Shown here in pieces: positions 30,473-43,168 of a stretch of DNA of 64,000 nt. Each line of letters opens with the position of its first letter. Position 1 is the stretch's first letter. A model generated the notes under the pieces. It was not told the DNA's origin. It saw only the letters and a program-made list of their open reading frames with translations, and made no database searches. The position numbers and the translations under genes were made by a program. Source of the stretch: Brugia malayi (taxonomy: Eukaryota; Nematoda; Chromadorea; Rhabditida; Onchocercidae); contig NW_025062479.1 of the NCBI RefSeq assembly GCF_000002995.4, positions 2,377,721-2,441,720 on the forward strand, in the 5' to 3' direction.

Positions 30473-33400
30473 TTATACAGGTAATGGTGCATCTTCGAAA
30501 AAATCTTTCTCTAGCCAACCATTTTCGTTATTTGTTTCATCATCACCATCCAACTGAAAAAAAGAGAGAAAGAGAAAAGAATAATATATAATAACAATGA
30601 AACAATTATTTTAAAAATTTTAGTATCTAAAAAAGAAAATGCATAAATGGTAAAAATTCAACTTTGAGCTAAAAAAAAAAAAAAAAAAAAAGAAAGTAAT
30701 CAAAAAATTTCGAGAAGAATTTCTGCAAATTTTTACATAACAAGAGAAAGAAAGAAGAAGAAGAAGAAGTAATTACCGCTTTAAGTTCTTTTTCAGTGAA
30801 AATTTTTTTAAGAAAGAATTGTCTCAATAGAATAAAAAGCATCAAAATGAATGGAAAAGCAAGAGCAGTTCGTTTAAAGTATTTCACAGCATAAATAATA
30901 ATTAAACATATTATTTGTATAGCTGTGTATAAGTGCATTCGACGAATATCTACCTAAAAAGATTGAAATGGATTTAAAATTTTCCTTTTTTTTTTTAACA
31001 AAAGCATATGTAATATAAAATTGAATATAAAAAAAAAAATAATCATATTAATATATCAAAAAGAAAAAAAAAAACTTGAATAATATTAAAGCAAAATAAT
31101 AGAAATGTATTAAAATAATTACCAATTCAATATAGGATGTATCAGCAAAAAGCAAAAAAAATCTTATTTATACATTTAATTTTTTTTCCTTTTAAGTAAT
31201 ATCAAATTAAAATAGTAAAAATATATTAAAACTATTCAATTACCGATTCAGTATACGGTGTGTCAGGAAAATACTTTCCCGGTATGAAGAAAAGAATAAT
31301 TCGTTGAACAAACTGTACACCTGTAAGATTCATAACACCTAAATATAAGAAAACACCAAATAAAGATGCCAATGGAAGTCGTAGATATGAACCACCAAAA
31401 GCAAATAATCCCATTAACAATGATACACCAATTGTTGTAACACGTTGTTCCAGAACATAATCCACTCCTGCATTAACAAATATGAAATAAAAATGATAAC
31501 TGAAATCACAAACTAATAATGAATTCAAATTATGCAAAAGTTAATTGTTACTCGAAAAATTAAGAATAAATTCAAATTAAACTATATAATTACTGCTATA
31601 AATGTTTATTAAACAAACAAGAAGAAAATATAGTAGACCTAATCATGTAAAATGAATAATAAATGTTTTATAAAGAAATTTTAATTTAAAATTTATCACT
31701 TCTCTTAAATGATAAAAGACGAATTCACATTGTTCGTTCAATTTGCATGAATCATTGAATTAATCTTACACTTTAAAGGTGATAGATAGATAATACAATC
31801 ATTGTAAAAGATCAATTAAGTGATTCAGAAATTATACCAGGTCGTTCACCAGGTGCAGTTTTTTTTGGAACTGAAAGTGAACTACAATGTGCTAATGATT
31901 GTACTGCAGCAGCACACATCCATGGTAAACCAAAAATACTGCAAAGCAATGTGCATGCACCCATTAGCAATAAATCCCAATGCAAACCACTTCCTTTCAC
32001 TAAGCAACGATCTTTACGAGATAGTAACAATCTACAATAATTTTAATAAAATTAATCTTTAAAAAAAAATAATAGTAAAACAAACAAACGAACGAAAAAA
32101 AAAAAAACAAAACTTGCTTATAAAGTCTTAGGCACTTTAGTTTATAGAATATCAGGTAAGTATGTTAGATATAAAATCAAACATTTGTAAACTTACTCAG
32201 TAATTTCAGTTTCAACAAATAAAAGTATGAAAACAAGCAGTGCTGCAACAATTGCAACTATAATTACCCATAATTGATTTAATGGTAAATATGCAGAAAC
32301 AAATAAGCCATGCTGTCGTGCTTCAATATTAGTGAAGCTAAAATGATCTGGTACTTCCAAACGCTAAAATCAATATAAATTTAACAAATTAACTAATTAG
32401 TATTAACTGCAACAAGAATCAAACATTTTTGGAATGAAATCTTAATTAACCTGTAAATAAGGATCTGGAACTAACAGATGTGCAACACTTGCAACTACTG
32501 CAATTGCAATTAGCACACCAAAATCACCAAGTGCACGTCGAAGCTAAAAATTATTTGCTAAAAAAATACGAATTTCAAAAGGAAAAAGACTAATTAAATT
32601 TTTTTTCAACAGAAATTTTGTAAGATAAATTTAAAATTTGAAAAAGATAAACAAAATTTTAATATGAACAAATAAAATTCTATTTGTGATACTTTGCTAA
32701 AATAATCAGTGAAAATTATAAACCGTTCTTCCCAGATAGTAACTTTGTCGTAGTAGTCTTAAACCATATGCTAATGCAAAGGTAGAAATCATAATAAAGG
32801 TGGTTAATAAAGCTGTATTCGGTTCACCATTACAAATTGACATCATTTGTGAATCGTTTCTTTCTCCATTGAAAGCATTTAGTTCGCATTTTTGACGAAT
32901 ATGTCGATAAAATTCGAAATTCGCAACTGGATTATGAATGAATGTCTGAATAAGATTTAAAAAAAAGTTAGCTAATTAATTAATTAAGCAAGTTCATTTA
33001 TAAAATTGTAATCTGTATATGAAACTTAAAGTATTACTGAGAAAAAACAAAAAGAGTTGAAATTTTCATGATAAATAATAAGAAAAAGAAAAGGAAGAAA
33101 GAAATTAATAATAACAGCAATTGACAAAAATAACAATAGTATATTTCAATACCTGATAAAGAAATCGTAAACTTTCCGCAATAAATATCACTGAAATTAA
33201 TGAAGCAAAGATATCTTCAGTGAAACGTGTCACATAACGTAACATTCTGGATCCATCAACTGCGACAGTAATAATTGAAATCACTAACACCCATAAGCCA
33301 GCATAAAGTCGAACCGTTAGGAAATCAATGTTTAGATTAGTACAGAACTAGAAAAATAAAAAAAAAAAAAAGAAAAAATTGATGAAATTATATGATAAAT

Positions 33401-36400
33401 TTTTAAAATATGTAAAGAAAAAAAAAGAGAATAAACATAATAAATTATAATGAAAATACTTTTTCTCTTTTCAATTATATGCATTAATTAAAATAACTGT
33501 ACTAAACATTTTATAATTTAATAATTAAAATTCGTAAAATTATTGATTTAAAAATAACTTACCGCATATAGACTAACTTCAAAAACAAGAACTGGTCCTG
33601 TTGCACTCATAATCATAAGCGGTTGAACAGCAAATATTCCCCAAAGTACACCGCAAATGCATTGTGCCATCAAAGTTTCAAGTATTCCAACTTTTTCATT
33701 CGTATATTTGCCTGAAAACAGTTCGATAATTTCAGGTAATTAAATTAATACTGTCATTTTTTTTCTTATTTTATTTTTTTTTTTTTTTTTTTGTTGTTAA
33801 TAAAATATAAAGAAATAAAGTTTTGAAATTTTAAGCGTAACATCAAATACTCAATGGTATTAATAATAGAATACTTAATAATTAGATAATCTAATCATAT
33901 TGTATGTGTATGTATGATAAACTTACCTAATAAACCACCAAATGTAATTGCGGGAGCAAAACTGGCACAAAACATAAATACGACACTTGTAAGGCATTGA
34001 AAATTGAGCGCATCACGATAATCAGACCTAAAATTTATTCATTGGCGGCTGGAGTGTGTCTTTTCCTGTTTCCGCCTTACATTCATATTCTGAGCGCACA
34101 TTTATCATCAGTTTAAGTTGATCCGGAAATTTCCCAAATGACTGCAAAAAGACAGTAAACGCAATCAAATGATATAAATTACGGCGTTGTGGAAACTACC
34201 AAAAGACGTGGATATTTTGTGGATCTTTTTGACTTTTTTCTTTCTTTTCTCTCCTTTTCTTTTTTTTTTTTATCCCTTTTTCTCTCTTTCTCTCTCTCTC
34301 TTTCTCTTTTTTTTTCCTGTAAAATTTGTTAGTTGAATATAATAATTGAAAGTTTTAAATGCTACGTACCAATAATAAGGAAATCGTTTTTCAAAATCAT
34401 TAATCATCCCACTAAAAAATCGACATTTTTCCTTTTTTTCGAAGTGTCTTTTAAAATTAATGTCATTTTTTTGCTCACTTTTTGGTGGTGAAGCTGAAAA
34501 AAAGAAAAGCAAACAAAACAAAAAGCAAAACAAAACAAAAAGACAATATATAAAACATATATTTCATTCATATAATTTCTAATCATAAAAATTTAGCCAA
34601 AAGAAAAAAAAAAAAGGAAAAATTAATTAATATTTTGTTTTTTCAAAAAAAAGTAAAAAAAAATAAAACATACAACTTTCTTCTTCTGTAACTTTTCGTC
34701 GATTTTGTCGTTTTTTCAATGCTTTTCGAATTTCATCACCAGACAATAAACGTTTGTTATCAATTTCACCGGGTGGAATAACAACAGAATCATCCAAAAA
34801 ATTATCCACACCACAGATAAGCTCTTCACGAACATTTGCCTCATATGCAATAGCATTAAATTCCTTAAAATAAATTTTTTGAGAATTTTAATTTTTTTTT
34901 TTTTGGCTCATTAAATATAATAATTTGAAAATTTTCTGTGTCTAAATTTTGCATTTTTTTATTGCAAAAATAATTTGACAGAAAAATGAATAAATGAAAA
35001 ATTTAACCGTATTTGTCATCAATGTTGCAATGGAACGTCCCACTTCATGATAACTAACATCCGGTTGACCTGGTCCTAAAATCACTACAGCAAAACGAAG
35101 CGGTACTTCACCATCAAGAATTTCCGGCATCACTGTTGCTTCACTTAATCGAAGCATAACAAAATATGTTTTTGTTAAATTTGGAATTACACCAACAAAA
35201 ATCTGAAAAAATAGTAGCAAAAGAATTTTACTAATAAATTTAAAAACAATTAAATTTCATTGATTTTCAAAATTTTAAATTGAAATGATGCAATCTTCCT
35301 ATGGTAAAAAATAAAAAGGAAGAATTAAAAAAAGTACCAAAACATGACAATTTTTTTCTAAAAAAGTAGAAAAAAAAGGAAAAAAAAAAAAAGAAAAAAA
35401 CTAAACCTGTGCCGTTTCGATACCAACCGGAAGTTTTTTCAAGATATCTTCACCTTTATGAATTTCCGATGAATGTGTTCTAACTCTAAAAATCATTTCA
35501 CTCATTCTTTTTTATTTTTTTTTAAAAAAAATATGACTAACAAATTCGATTTGTTGATATCTGATAAATATATAATTGATAAACACAATAATTGTTGAAT
35601 ATAATTCGAGATAAATAATATACATACTTTCCTAGTGAATCTGAAATGAAATAAGCTGTCGTAGATTGTTTTGTTGGATTTAAACATAATCTTTCTTGAA
35701 CTGCTGGTATTGCCGGAAGATTGGGAAAGCTAAAATATTTTAAATAAAATAAGCGAAAGAAAAAAAATAGAAAAAAAAGAGAGGAAAAGAATTAATGAAC
35801 TGAAATTATCCAATTGAAAAAAAAAAAAAACTGTCATAGCGATAAAAATTAAAAAATAGAAGAGAATTTACCTTTGTTGTTTGAGGGCACTAATTGGTAT
35901 ATCCTGTATTTCAGTTAATGCAGCATGTTCCATTTCATCAACTTCTTCAGCTATCGTTGGTTGCTTACGTATATTACAAGTTTGAAATGAATGTTCTCGT
36001 TTCAATAAATCTAAAAATTAATTTATAAAAATATTCCTTACAAATTCTAAACACTTTTTTTATTACTTTAAAAAGAAAATTTAGTATAAAGTGTGAAATT
36101 TTTTTTTTTTTTTTGAATGATTTAAAAAAAAGAGAAGAAAGAAAGAATTTGATATTAATACCTATACGTAATTTAGCATTATCCAACGTATTTGATCCTA
36201 TTAAGTTACATTCAGGACGTCGATCAAACACTGAACCAGCCAATGATAGCGCAGTCATTCGACGTGGTAATGGATGTCTAAATGAGGGAAATCTCGGTAT
36301 GCTGACTGAAAATTAAAAATTTCTTTGAAACGGTTACTTGAATAATGTTTAAAATTAATCGTTCCAACAAAATTCCATCTCTTTCAATATTTAATAAGAA

Positions 36401-39397
36401 AAAAAGAAAAAGAAAAAAAAATTAAACAAAAATAATATAAACCTACGCTTGTTTCATTGCTAAAATTTGCATTATATCACGTCTTCTACAAGTAATTCCT
36501 TCCGAAATCATTGCATTAGCTACTTGATCACAAATATCAAGAAATGTTTTCGCCTTACAATCAAGTAAAATCATACCTAAAATTAACACTTACATTTATG
36601 AAATTGATCCTTGAAATTTAAAAAAAAAAAATGTACATATTTTGAAGTTAATATCATTTTATAAATTTTGAAATTTTTATAAATAAATAATTTGATTTTT
36701 GTTAATATATTTTAAAGAAGAAAAAAAAAAGAAAGAAAGGAAAGGAATTATTTGATTAAAGAATGTGCAACCTGTTCGCATAAATTTTCGTAAAGAGAGT
36801 AAGGCATGAAATGAAAGGAATGAGACATGTGGTTGACCCCAATGATGATCTGTTCCTTCAACATCCTAAATAAAATTTCAATATAAATGTATAAATCAAA
36901 ATTAGCTACTTGATATTATCTATGACAAGTAAAACTTAAAATTTAAGAAGTTTTATTTAATCTAAAAGTGCAAATTTCATGTTAAAGAATAAAAAAAATT
37001 TTAATTCCAATTACTGTTACAATATTGATAAATTTTTTGATTTAAAAGTGTTCATTGAATATGTACAAAATTTAAAGCACAGTCAAAATTTATTAAGTAA
37101 TTACTGATAAAATTTACATCCTTTATTTTAAATATTTCAAAAAAATAGAAAATAAAACCTCTTCATACTTAATCCATCGAGCAGTTTCTGTCCATTCTCC
37201 ACTCTTTTGCAAATCCAAATCATATAGTTCAACAAAAACCTAAATGACTAAATTTAATTCAAAGCTTTTTTTTCATTTTCATTTTTGTCTTTTTTTTTCT
37301 GTTTCTTTTTGAGGTTCTTTAGTTATTTAATTTTAGCAAACAAATTAAAATGATGATATAAACGTTTTTTTTTTTTTTTTGCTTGCAGTTTTTTCTCAAA
37401 CATTACATTAACACTTTTATCGTTTAATTTTTTCATTTTTTTTTAAAACCCAAACAAATATTTTCGCTTTTTTTTTTTTGCTTCCCTTTTTGTTTTAGAA
37501 ATTGTTTGATATAATTTAGTGATATGTTATACATATATATATATGCTTATTTATTTTTTTCCTTTCATTTTTTTCTGTTTTTCTCTAATAATACTTATAT
37601 TTTATAATTTTTACAATAACGAGATAAAATAAATCACATCATATACTTTAAAAAAAAAAAGTTATGATAATCAAAATAAGAGATAATACTTTATTATGAA
37701 TTTGCTTTTTTATGTTATCACTATTATCTATGATATTGACTGAAGTTGGTGATGCCGTAGACTGCGATGATATCATTTCGTTAAAAGCTCCTAAAAATAT
37801 GAAAAAAAAAAAACACAAATAAATAATCAATCAAACAATTTTCAACGTTCTATATAAATTTACATTAGTTTTCATATTCTCACATAAATAATTTATTGTT
37901 GATTATTATTTATTTGGTTACATAGCATATAATTAATTCAAAATATTATCGATCAATCATTTATACTGAAAATGATTTTACTCACTAAAAATGAAAAAAA
38001 AAAAAAGAGGAAAGAAAAAAATTTTAGGAATTTGTATGAAAAAAAAAAAAGCAAAAGATAAATAGAAATAAATTTTTTCTTTTTTTTTAACGAAATAATA
38101 AAACTTTGCATTAAACTAATTTTTTAGCATAATTTTTTTCAAATAATTTTAATTCAAATATAAAAAAGAAATGAAAAATAATGAATAATTCTTTTTTTTT
38201 TTTTTACCACTGCCACGTTTGGTTGTTGAATAAAATGGACGAAGAATTTTTTGTTGATTTGTAGCATAATGAGTGGATGCTAAATCTTTCTCAATTAATT
38301 CCAATTCGGATGTTTCTGTGTCTAATGAAACTGATAGATCGGATGACATACCACCTGCAAAGTGATAAGTGATAAATCTTAATATTTTTTTAAATTAAAA
38401 AAAAATTTAAATTGACTAAAAATTTTGAAATAATTTTTGCTGAAAGTACTTCTTTTTAAATCATTTCCATCTTTTTCCCTTTCCTTTTTCCTCCTTTTTG
38501 AACAATTAAAACTAAACAACCGTTATAATCGTTGATAAAAAATTACAATCAAATATTATGAGCAAAAAAAAGAAGAAAAAATTATTAACATATTTAAATT
38601 ACATTTAAAGTTTAAAACTATTTATGCATTCTCCTTTTTTTTTTTTTTTTTTTTTTTTTTGTTTAACAACCACATTTTATGTGTAATTAATACAATTGAA
38701 TTTCCATTTGAAAAAAAATTTTTTTTTCTTTTTGATTATATCAATGATAAAATAAATCAGTGGGTATAGCAATGTAATAAATATTTTATAATATTGATCA
38801 AAAATTTTCTTCTTTTTTGTTTATTACACTTTGGTACTAGAAGTCAAAAAAAAAAATAATAATAATAAAGGATTTCTTTTTTCTTCATCTTTCTTATTGA
38901 TCTACTTATTATGAATAAAGTAATAATTATTAATAACTATATAATATGCATAATTAAACAAATATCAAATAATAATTTGTTCGCCCAAATAATCATTATG
39001 AAATAAAAAAAGAGGAAGATAAAAAAAAAAACTTATTAGTTATATTTCAATGTTTATACACTTTTTTTTTTTTACAAAAATTCTTTACGAAAAAAAAAAT
39101 AGAAATAAGTGAAGTAATTGAAATAAATTATTTTTTGTTGAAGAACAAAAAAAAAAAAAAGAAACTACAATTAAATTAAGCAATTAAAAATAAAATTGAT
39201 TAAACTGAAAAGACAAAAAAGCATAATGTTTGACAAAATAAGCATATGTATAAACAATATGCTAAACTTAAAAAAAAAAAAAAAAAAAAACGGAAATTAT
39301 AAGAAAAGAAATTAAAAAAAAAAGATCAAAAAATTTTGGAATTACTAAATAGCATACCATTAATATAAAATATTGATATCGGTTGACCAATGTCCAT
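30473..39397 (-). CDS. SLC4-family anion exchanger, short isoform
   Basis: Twenty-three exons join in phase to 1053 residues: 39358-39397, 38208-38354, 37690-37790, 37159-37239, 36772-36865, 36447-36576, 36162-36301, 35872-36010, 35628-35729, 35407-35485, 35008-35202, 34677-34863, 34370-34493, 33927-34027, 33563-33711, 33153-33347, 32724-32945, 32451-32543, 32197-32363, 31838-32031, 31244-31467, 30777-30953, 30473-30553. SLC4 exchangers swap chloride for bicarbonate across the plasma membrane. The cytoplasmic domain runs from VFVELYDL (about 97) to about 510. The membrane domain includes PAITFGGLLG, GPVLVFEVSLYAFC, LRRALGDFG and KGSGLHWDLLLMG. Glu661 in VIFIAES aligns with AE1 Glu681, where NBC-type transporters have Asp, so I call it AE-type. 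The end APLPV matches the AE C-terminal form. An in-frame stop precedes the ATG at 39397. No spliced transcript confirms the exon edges. Confidence 0.92.
31079..31148 (-). pseudogene. vestigial copy of an exchanger exon end
   Basis: This segment repeats the 3' end of exon 31244-31467 and the start of its intron, offset by 122 bp. The exonic part CTGATACATCCTATATTGAAT corresponds to CTGACACACCGTATACTGAAT, with 18 of 23 bases identical to the GT, and the intron sequence after the GT also aligns. The copy keeps the GTAATT donor but has no acceptor in a usable phase, so it is probably not spliced in. Confidence 0.6.
34081..34141 (-). other. candidate 61-nt poison cassette exon
   Basis: This segment lies in the intron between exons 34370-34493 and 33927-34027. 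It starts after CTTTTTGCAG and ends at GTAAGG, and it is less AT-rich than the flanks. The exons on either side join in phase without it and match the family there (RFPYYW-SDYRDAL). Included, it would enter in phase 2 and reach TGA after ten codons. The downstream intron would be 53 bp, a normal size for this gene. Confidence 0.4.
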
Positions 39398-42300
39398 ATC
39401 AATTACAAATATTACTGATTATTTCTTTCTTCCTCTTTACTCTATGTTACTAACTATACGTTCTTTCTACTCAATTACCATCCTTTATCTCAACAAACAT
39501 TCTTACATTTATCAATTATCACTGATTATATTGGTTATGTAGGATTTCTGATAGTTAAATAACCTTTTGTTGACATAGTTCTGATAATGATATGATCAAT
39601 AATACTGAATATATACTATATTTGTTAACCTAAATTTCAATTATCTTTATTAATCTTTGAGTCATATCATTTATAGCTTCATTAATTATCAATCACTTTT
39701 CCCTCTCTCTCTCTCTCCCCTTCTTTTGATTTTGTCGGAAATTTAAATTTGTTTATTGTAAAAAAGCAAAAAATAATTGAACATTAGTTGATCTGAATAT
39801 TTAGTATTCTCCTACTAATTCTTCCACATTATTTCATTGCAAAATGTTAAGAAAAAGATATAAAATGATCATTTTAAGAGTTACAAAATTTTTAAAAATG
39901 AAAAGAAAATAAAATCATAATTATTTCAGATAATTAAATGGATGTATTTATTATTAAAACGATTAGTATAATAATTTTTTTTTCTAAAGAACGGTTTTTT
40001 TTTTTTTTAAGAATGTTGAATTGAAAATAATATAAACAGATAGCATTATTTTATTGTAAAATACTATTTATTCCAAAATAAGCTAATTAAATTCTAATAA
40101 TGTAAGTTTATAATTCTGGAATAAAAATTTGAAATGATAATAAACTAACTGGAAATATGAATAAATCTGTGAATCTCATTTATGTATATATTTGGCTGCT
40201 TGTTACTGAATAATTCATTCATCTAAAGGTCAAAGGTCAGCCAATGGCGCCAAAAAATGTTGGCTGTTTTCTGTTTGGCAGTACAAACAGAAATGTAATA
40301 AAGCGCAATGTTTTGTATAAATCGAATAAGAGTACCAAACAAAAAGGTTTAAAGTAAGTGTGTATGAACTTTATGTTTAAAATAAAAGTGCTGAATAACA
40401 ATTCATCTATTTATAAGCATTTTGTTTGCTTAGCAAATAAGCAAATCAACAATTAAGTAAATGAAACACAAATAATTTCTTCAGCAGTCGATAATAATTA
40501 TTAAAAACATACTAATTAGTGCATTCAAAAAAATAAAAACTAAAATATATTTTAAAATATTTCAATCAAAAGGAAAATTTTAATTGCAAAAAGAAATAGA
40601 AAGTAAGGAAAAAAAAGTCTGATTTTCTTATTTATTTGGATATCAAAGTAACATATTACTAAATTATTGCGTAACCCATATAACATTTCTTTTTTTAAAA
40701 AAAGTAAATTTTTGAATTTTTTTCTATTTAAAGTTTATTTGCACTAAAGCACTGAAGCATTTCTTTTTAAATTAAATTCATTAATTTCAGCTTTGAATTT
40801 TTTTTCTGAATTTTAAACAGCAAGAAAAATGCATAGCGATCGAGATGTGAAAATATTTTTGAAAACGAAACATACTACTAAGCATTTTCATTAAAATATG
40901 TCAAATGTAAAAGCTTGTCGTGGTACGAAATATTTGATGAATGAATAAATGAATGAAAGAATTTGTTGTAGAGGAAATTATTTTAAATGAGTATTATACT
41001 AACAATTAATTAATAATTAATTGATGTACAAATACATTAATACAATCAAATATTTTTTCTTTTTTCTTCTTGTTTTTTAATAAAAGAAAAGGGGATGGAA
41101 AAGAAAAAATTAAATTTTTTTTTTCTCAAATTTCCAATGTTTTTTTGCAACAAAAATTTAGAAATGATAAAATTCCACTTATCAACATCAGTTTGCTAAT
41201 AAACTTACATATCACTTCATGTATTAATCAAGTTATACTTATAAATTTTTTTCTTTTTATAAAAAAAAAAAAAAAATAATGATGACGATATTTTGAAATT
41301 TTTTACTTTCCTTTAGATAAGAATTTAATCAACACTTCTTCACATCATAAATATTTAATGAGTACTTCATCATAAATAAGTATCTTGATTAGTGTTGTTT
41401 TGTTCCTCCTTACATTATAGATCTTTAGGTATCATTCATTTTAATATCACTACAGCATTATCAAAAGTATCAATTTGAAAGGCATTTGAATCAAAATATA
41501 ATAGAGCAAATAATATGATAAAAACAAATTTTTATCATCTAAAAACTAAAAATTATAATTGACCCATTTTGACACAAATTTTTTTATTCCTTTTGTATTT
41601 TCTTGCATCCTTTATCCTTTGTTAGATTAATTTAATTGTTTAAATATCCTTTAATTTAATTTTTTTAATATTCCTTCCCTTCTCTTCTATATATACATAT
41701 ATTTTCATCCTAACATGCCTACATTATAAATGATTGCATTACAGAATTTAATGAAATTATACGCGATGATCTAGTTAATTAGCATAAAAAGGATTTTTTA
41801 GAATAACAAATGATGACTAAAATGATGAATAAAATATTCCATCTAACGATTTTTATATAATGTGTTATATACATCTGTTTGATTTATCAGTTATCTATCA
41901 AAAAAAAAAAAAAATAAAAAAATAAAAGAATAAAAAAAGGATGAAAAAAGGGAAGAAAGTATAATGGAAAAAAAATTTGTGAGCAATAAAAGTTTTTTCT
42001 TTTCTTTTTTTACTTTGAAATATTAATAAAGTATTGCTCATTTTATCAGTGATATTATAAACATTTAAAGAAGCAAAAATGAAATACTGATAAGTTTACT
42101 TGGATAGGTAACATTAAAATTATCATATTGAAGAAGAGAACAAAAAAGAGATGAAAGAAGGTAAAATGTGATACTCTATGATACTAATAATTGAAATGCT
42201 ATTGAATATCGATTCAAATTATTTCAAATTCTTGAAAAAACTTTAGCTTAATTTCAGTTGGTAGCAATTTTTAATCTACCAATTTCTAAAATAAATGCGA

Positions 42301-42719
42301 AATATCTTTTCACTGATCATCCATCAATTTAATGATCCAGTCATTTTTCACTTGATCATTTTAAAAACTATTATTTAGGAAATGATATCAAATTGATCGA
42401 TCCAGCAAAACACCATGATTATAATTTATATGAACCAAATTTATAGCTTATTTTAATGACAAATATTAAAATAATTAACATAATATATGTTTATGTATCA
42501 CTAGTGCTTCATTATAATTTATGTAACAAAATGAAAAAAAAAAAAATCTTCAAAAACAAAAATCCCTCTAAAATTGTTAATGCAAATTGTTAAATTTAAT
42601 CGAATAAGGAAGGAATCCTTCTTACATTCCAATTATAGTAAATTATTAATATAAATTTAAAATTTATCTCATCAATGTTAGCATAAATCGTATTAATTTG
42701 CATGAATTAAACAACTAAC
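39398..42719. other. intron of long form, promoter region of short form
   Basis: No exon is supported apart from those listed. The region must hold the promoter of the short exchanger form if the first exon at 39358-39397 is used. The DR1 site near 40227 is the clearest regulatory-looking element. Confidence 0.45.
40227..40266. promoter_or_regulatory. DR1 nuclear-receptor site with CCAAT and inverted repeat
   Basis: AGGTCA-A-AGGTCA (40227-40239) is an exact direct repeat of the nuclear-receptor half-site with one spacer base. It is followed by CCAAT (40241-40245), the palindrome GGCGCC (40246-40251), and a perfect inverted pair CAGCCAA/TTGGCTG (40238-40244 and 40260-40266). It lies about 830 bp upstream of the short exchanger start. 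DR1 sites bind RXR- and HNF4-type receptors in animals; use here is inferred. Confidence 0.45.
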
Positions 42720-43168
42720 CAATAGCAAAAAGAGCACGTTGTGGTTGATAAAGTTTATCATAATTTGATACATCTGTGGTATTTCGCATTATCAATTTAT
42801 GATCATTTTCATTATATGACAATTCCATATATGAAATATTATTTATATCCAAAGATTTTCGTTTAATATTCTCATACAATGTATATCACATAACATTCAC
42901 ATTTCGATAATATATATCATTGTTTGCAATTGTTGTTATCATTAAATTATTGTTATTACTATTATTATTATTACTATTATTATAAAATTTACTATTGTAT
43001 CTTTCGAATTTTGCTTCTGAAAAAAAAAAAAAAAGAGTTAAATATATTATGAAAAGTTAACTGCTTCCAATTAATTAATCTCGACACAATGAATAAACAA
43101 TGGATTTAGATACCTTTCGTATCGTTCCACAAAATTATTTTCTTGGTTGTCATAAGTGATCGAAACAT
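42720..43168 (-). pseudogene. distal alternative N-terminus of the anion exchanger, with in-frame TGA
   Basis: Two exons are seen. Exon 43114-43168 starts with ATG at 43168 (MFRSLMTTKKIILWNDTK), with an in-frame TGA just upstream and donor G|GTATCT. Exon 42720-43016 follows a T-rich tract ending in CAG and ends G|GTTAGT in phase 1. That is the same phase as the short first exon, so it can join exon 38208-38354 (FAIG-GMSSDLS). The second exon is asparagine-rich at first (AAT repeats). One TGA at 42886-42888 interrupts it; both sides are otherwise open in the same frame. A start at a downstream ATG (MELSYNEND) would avoid the stop. It could be a decayed N-terminus, a base error, readthrough, or a live isoform from that internal ATG. 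Confidence 0.5.

Noticed and set aside
31820..32062. Plus-strand 80-codon frame
   Set aside because: It is antisense to exchanger exon 31838-32031, which is well supported by family similarity.
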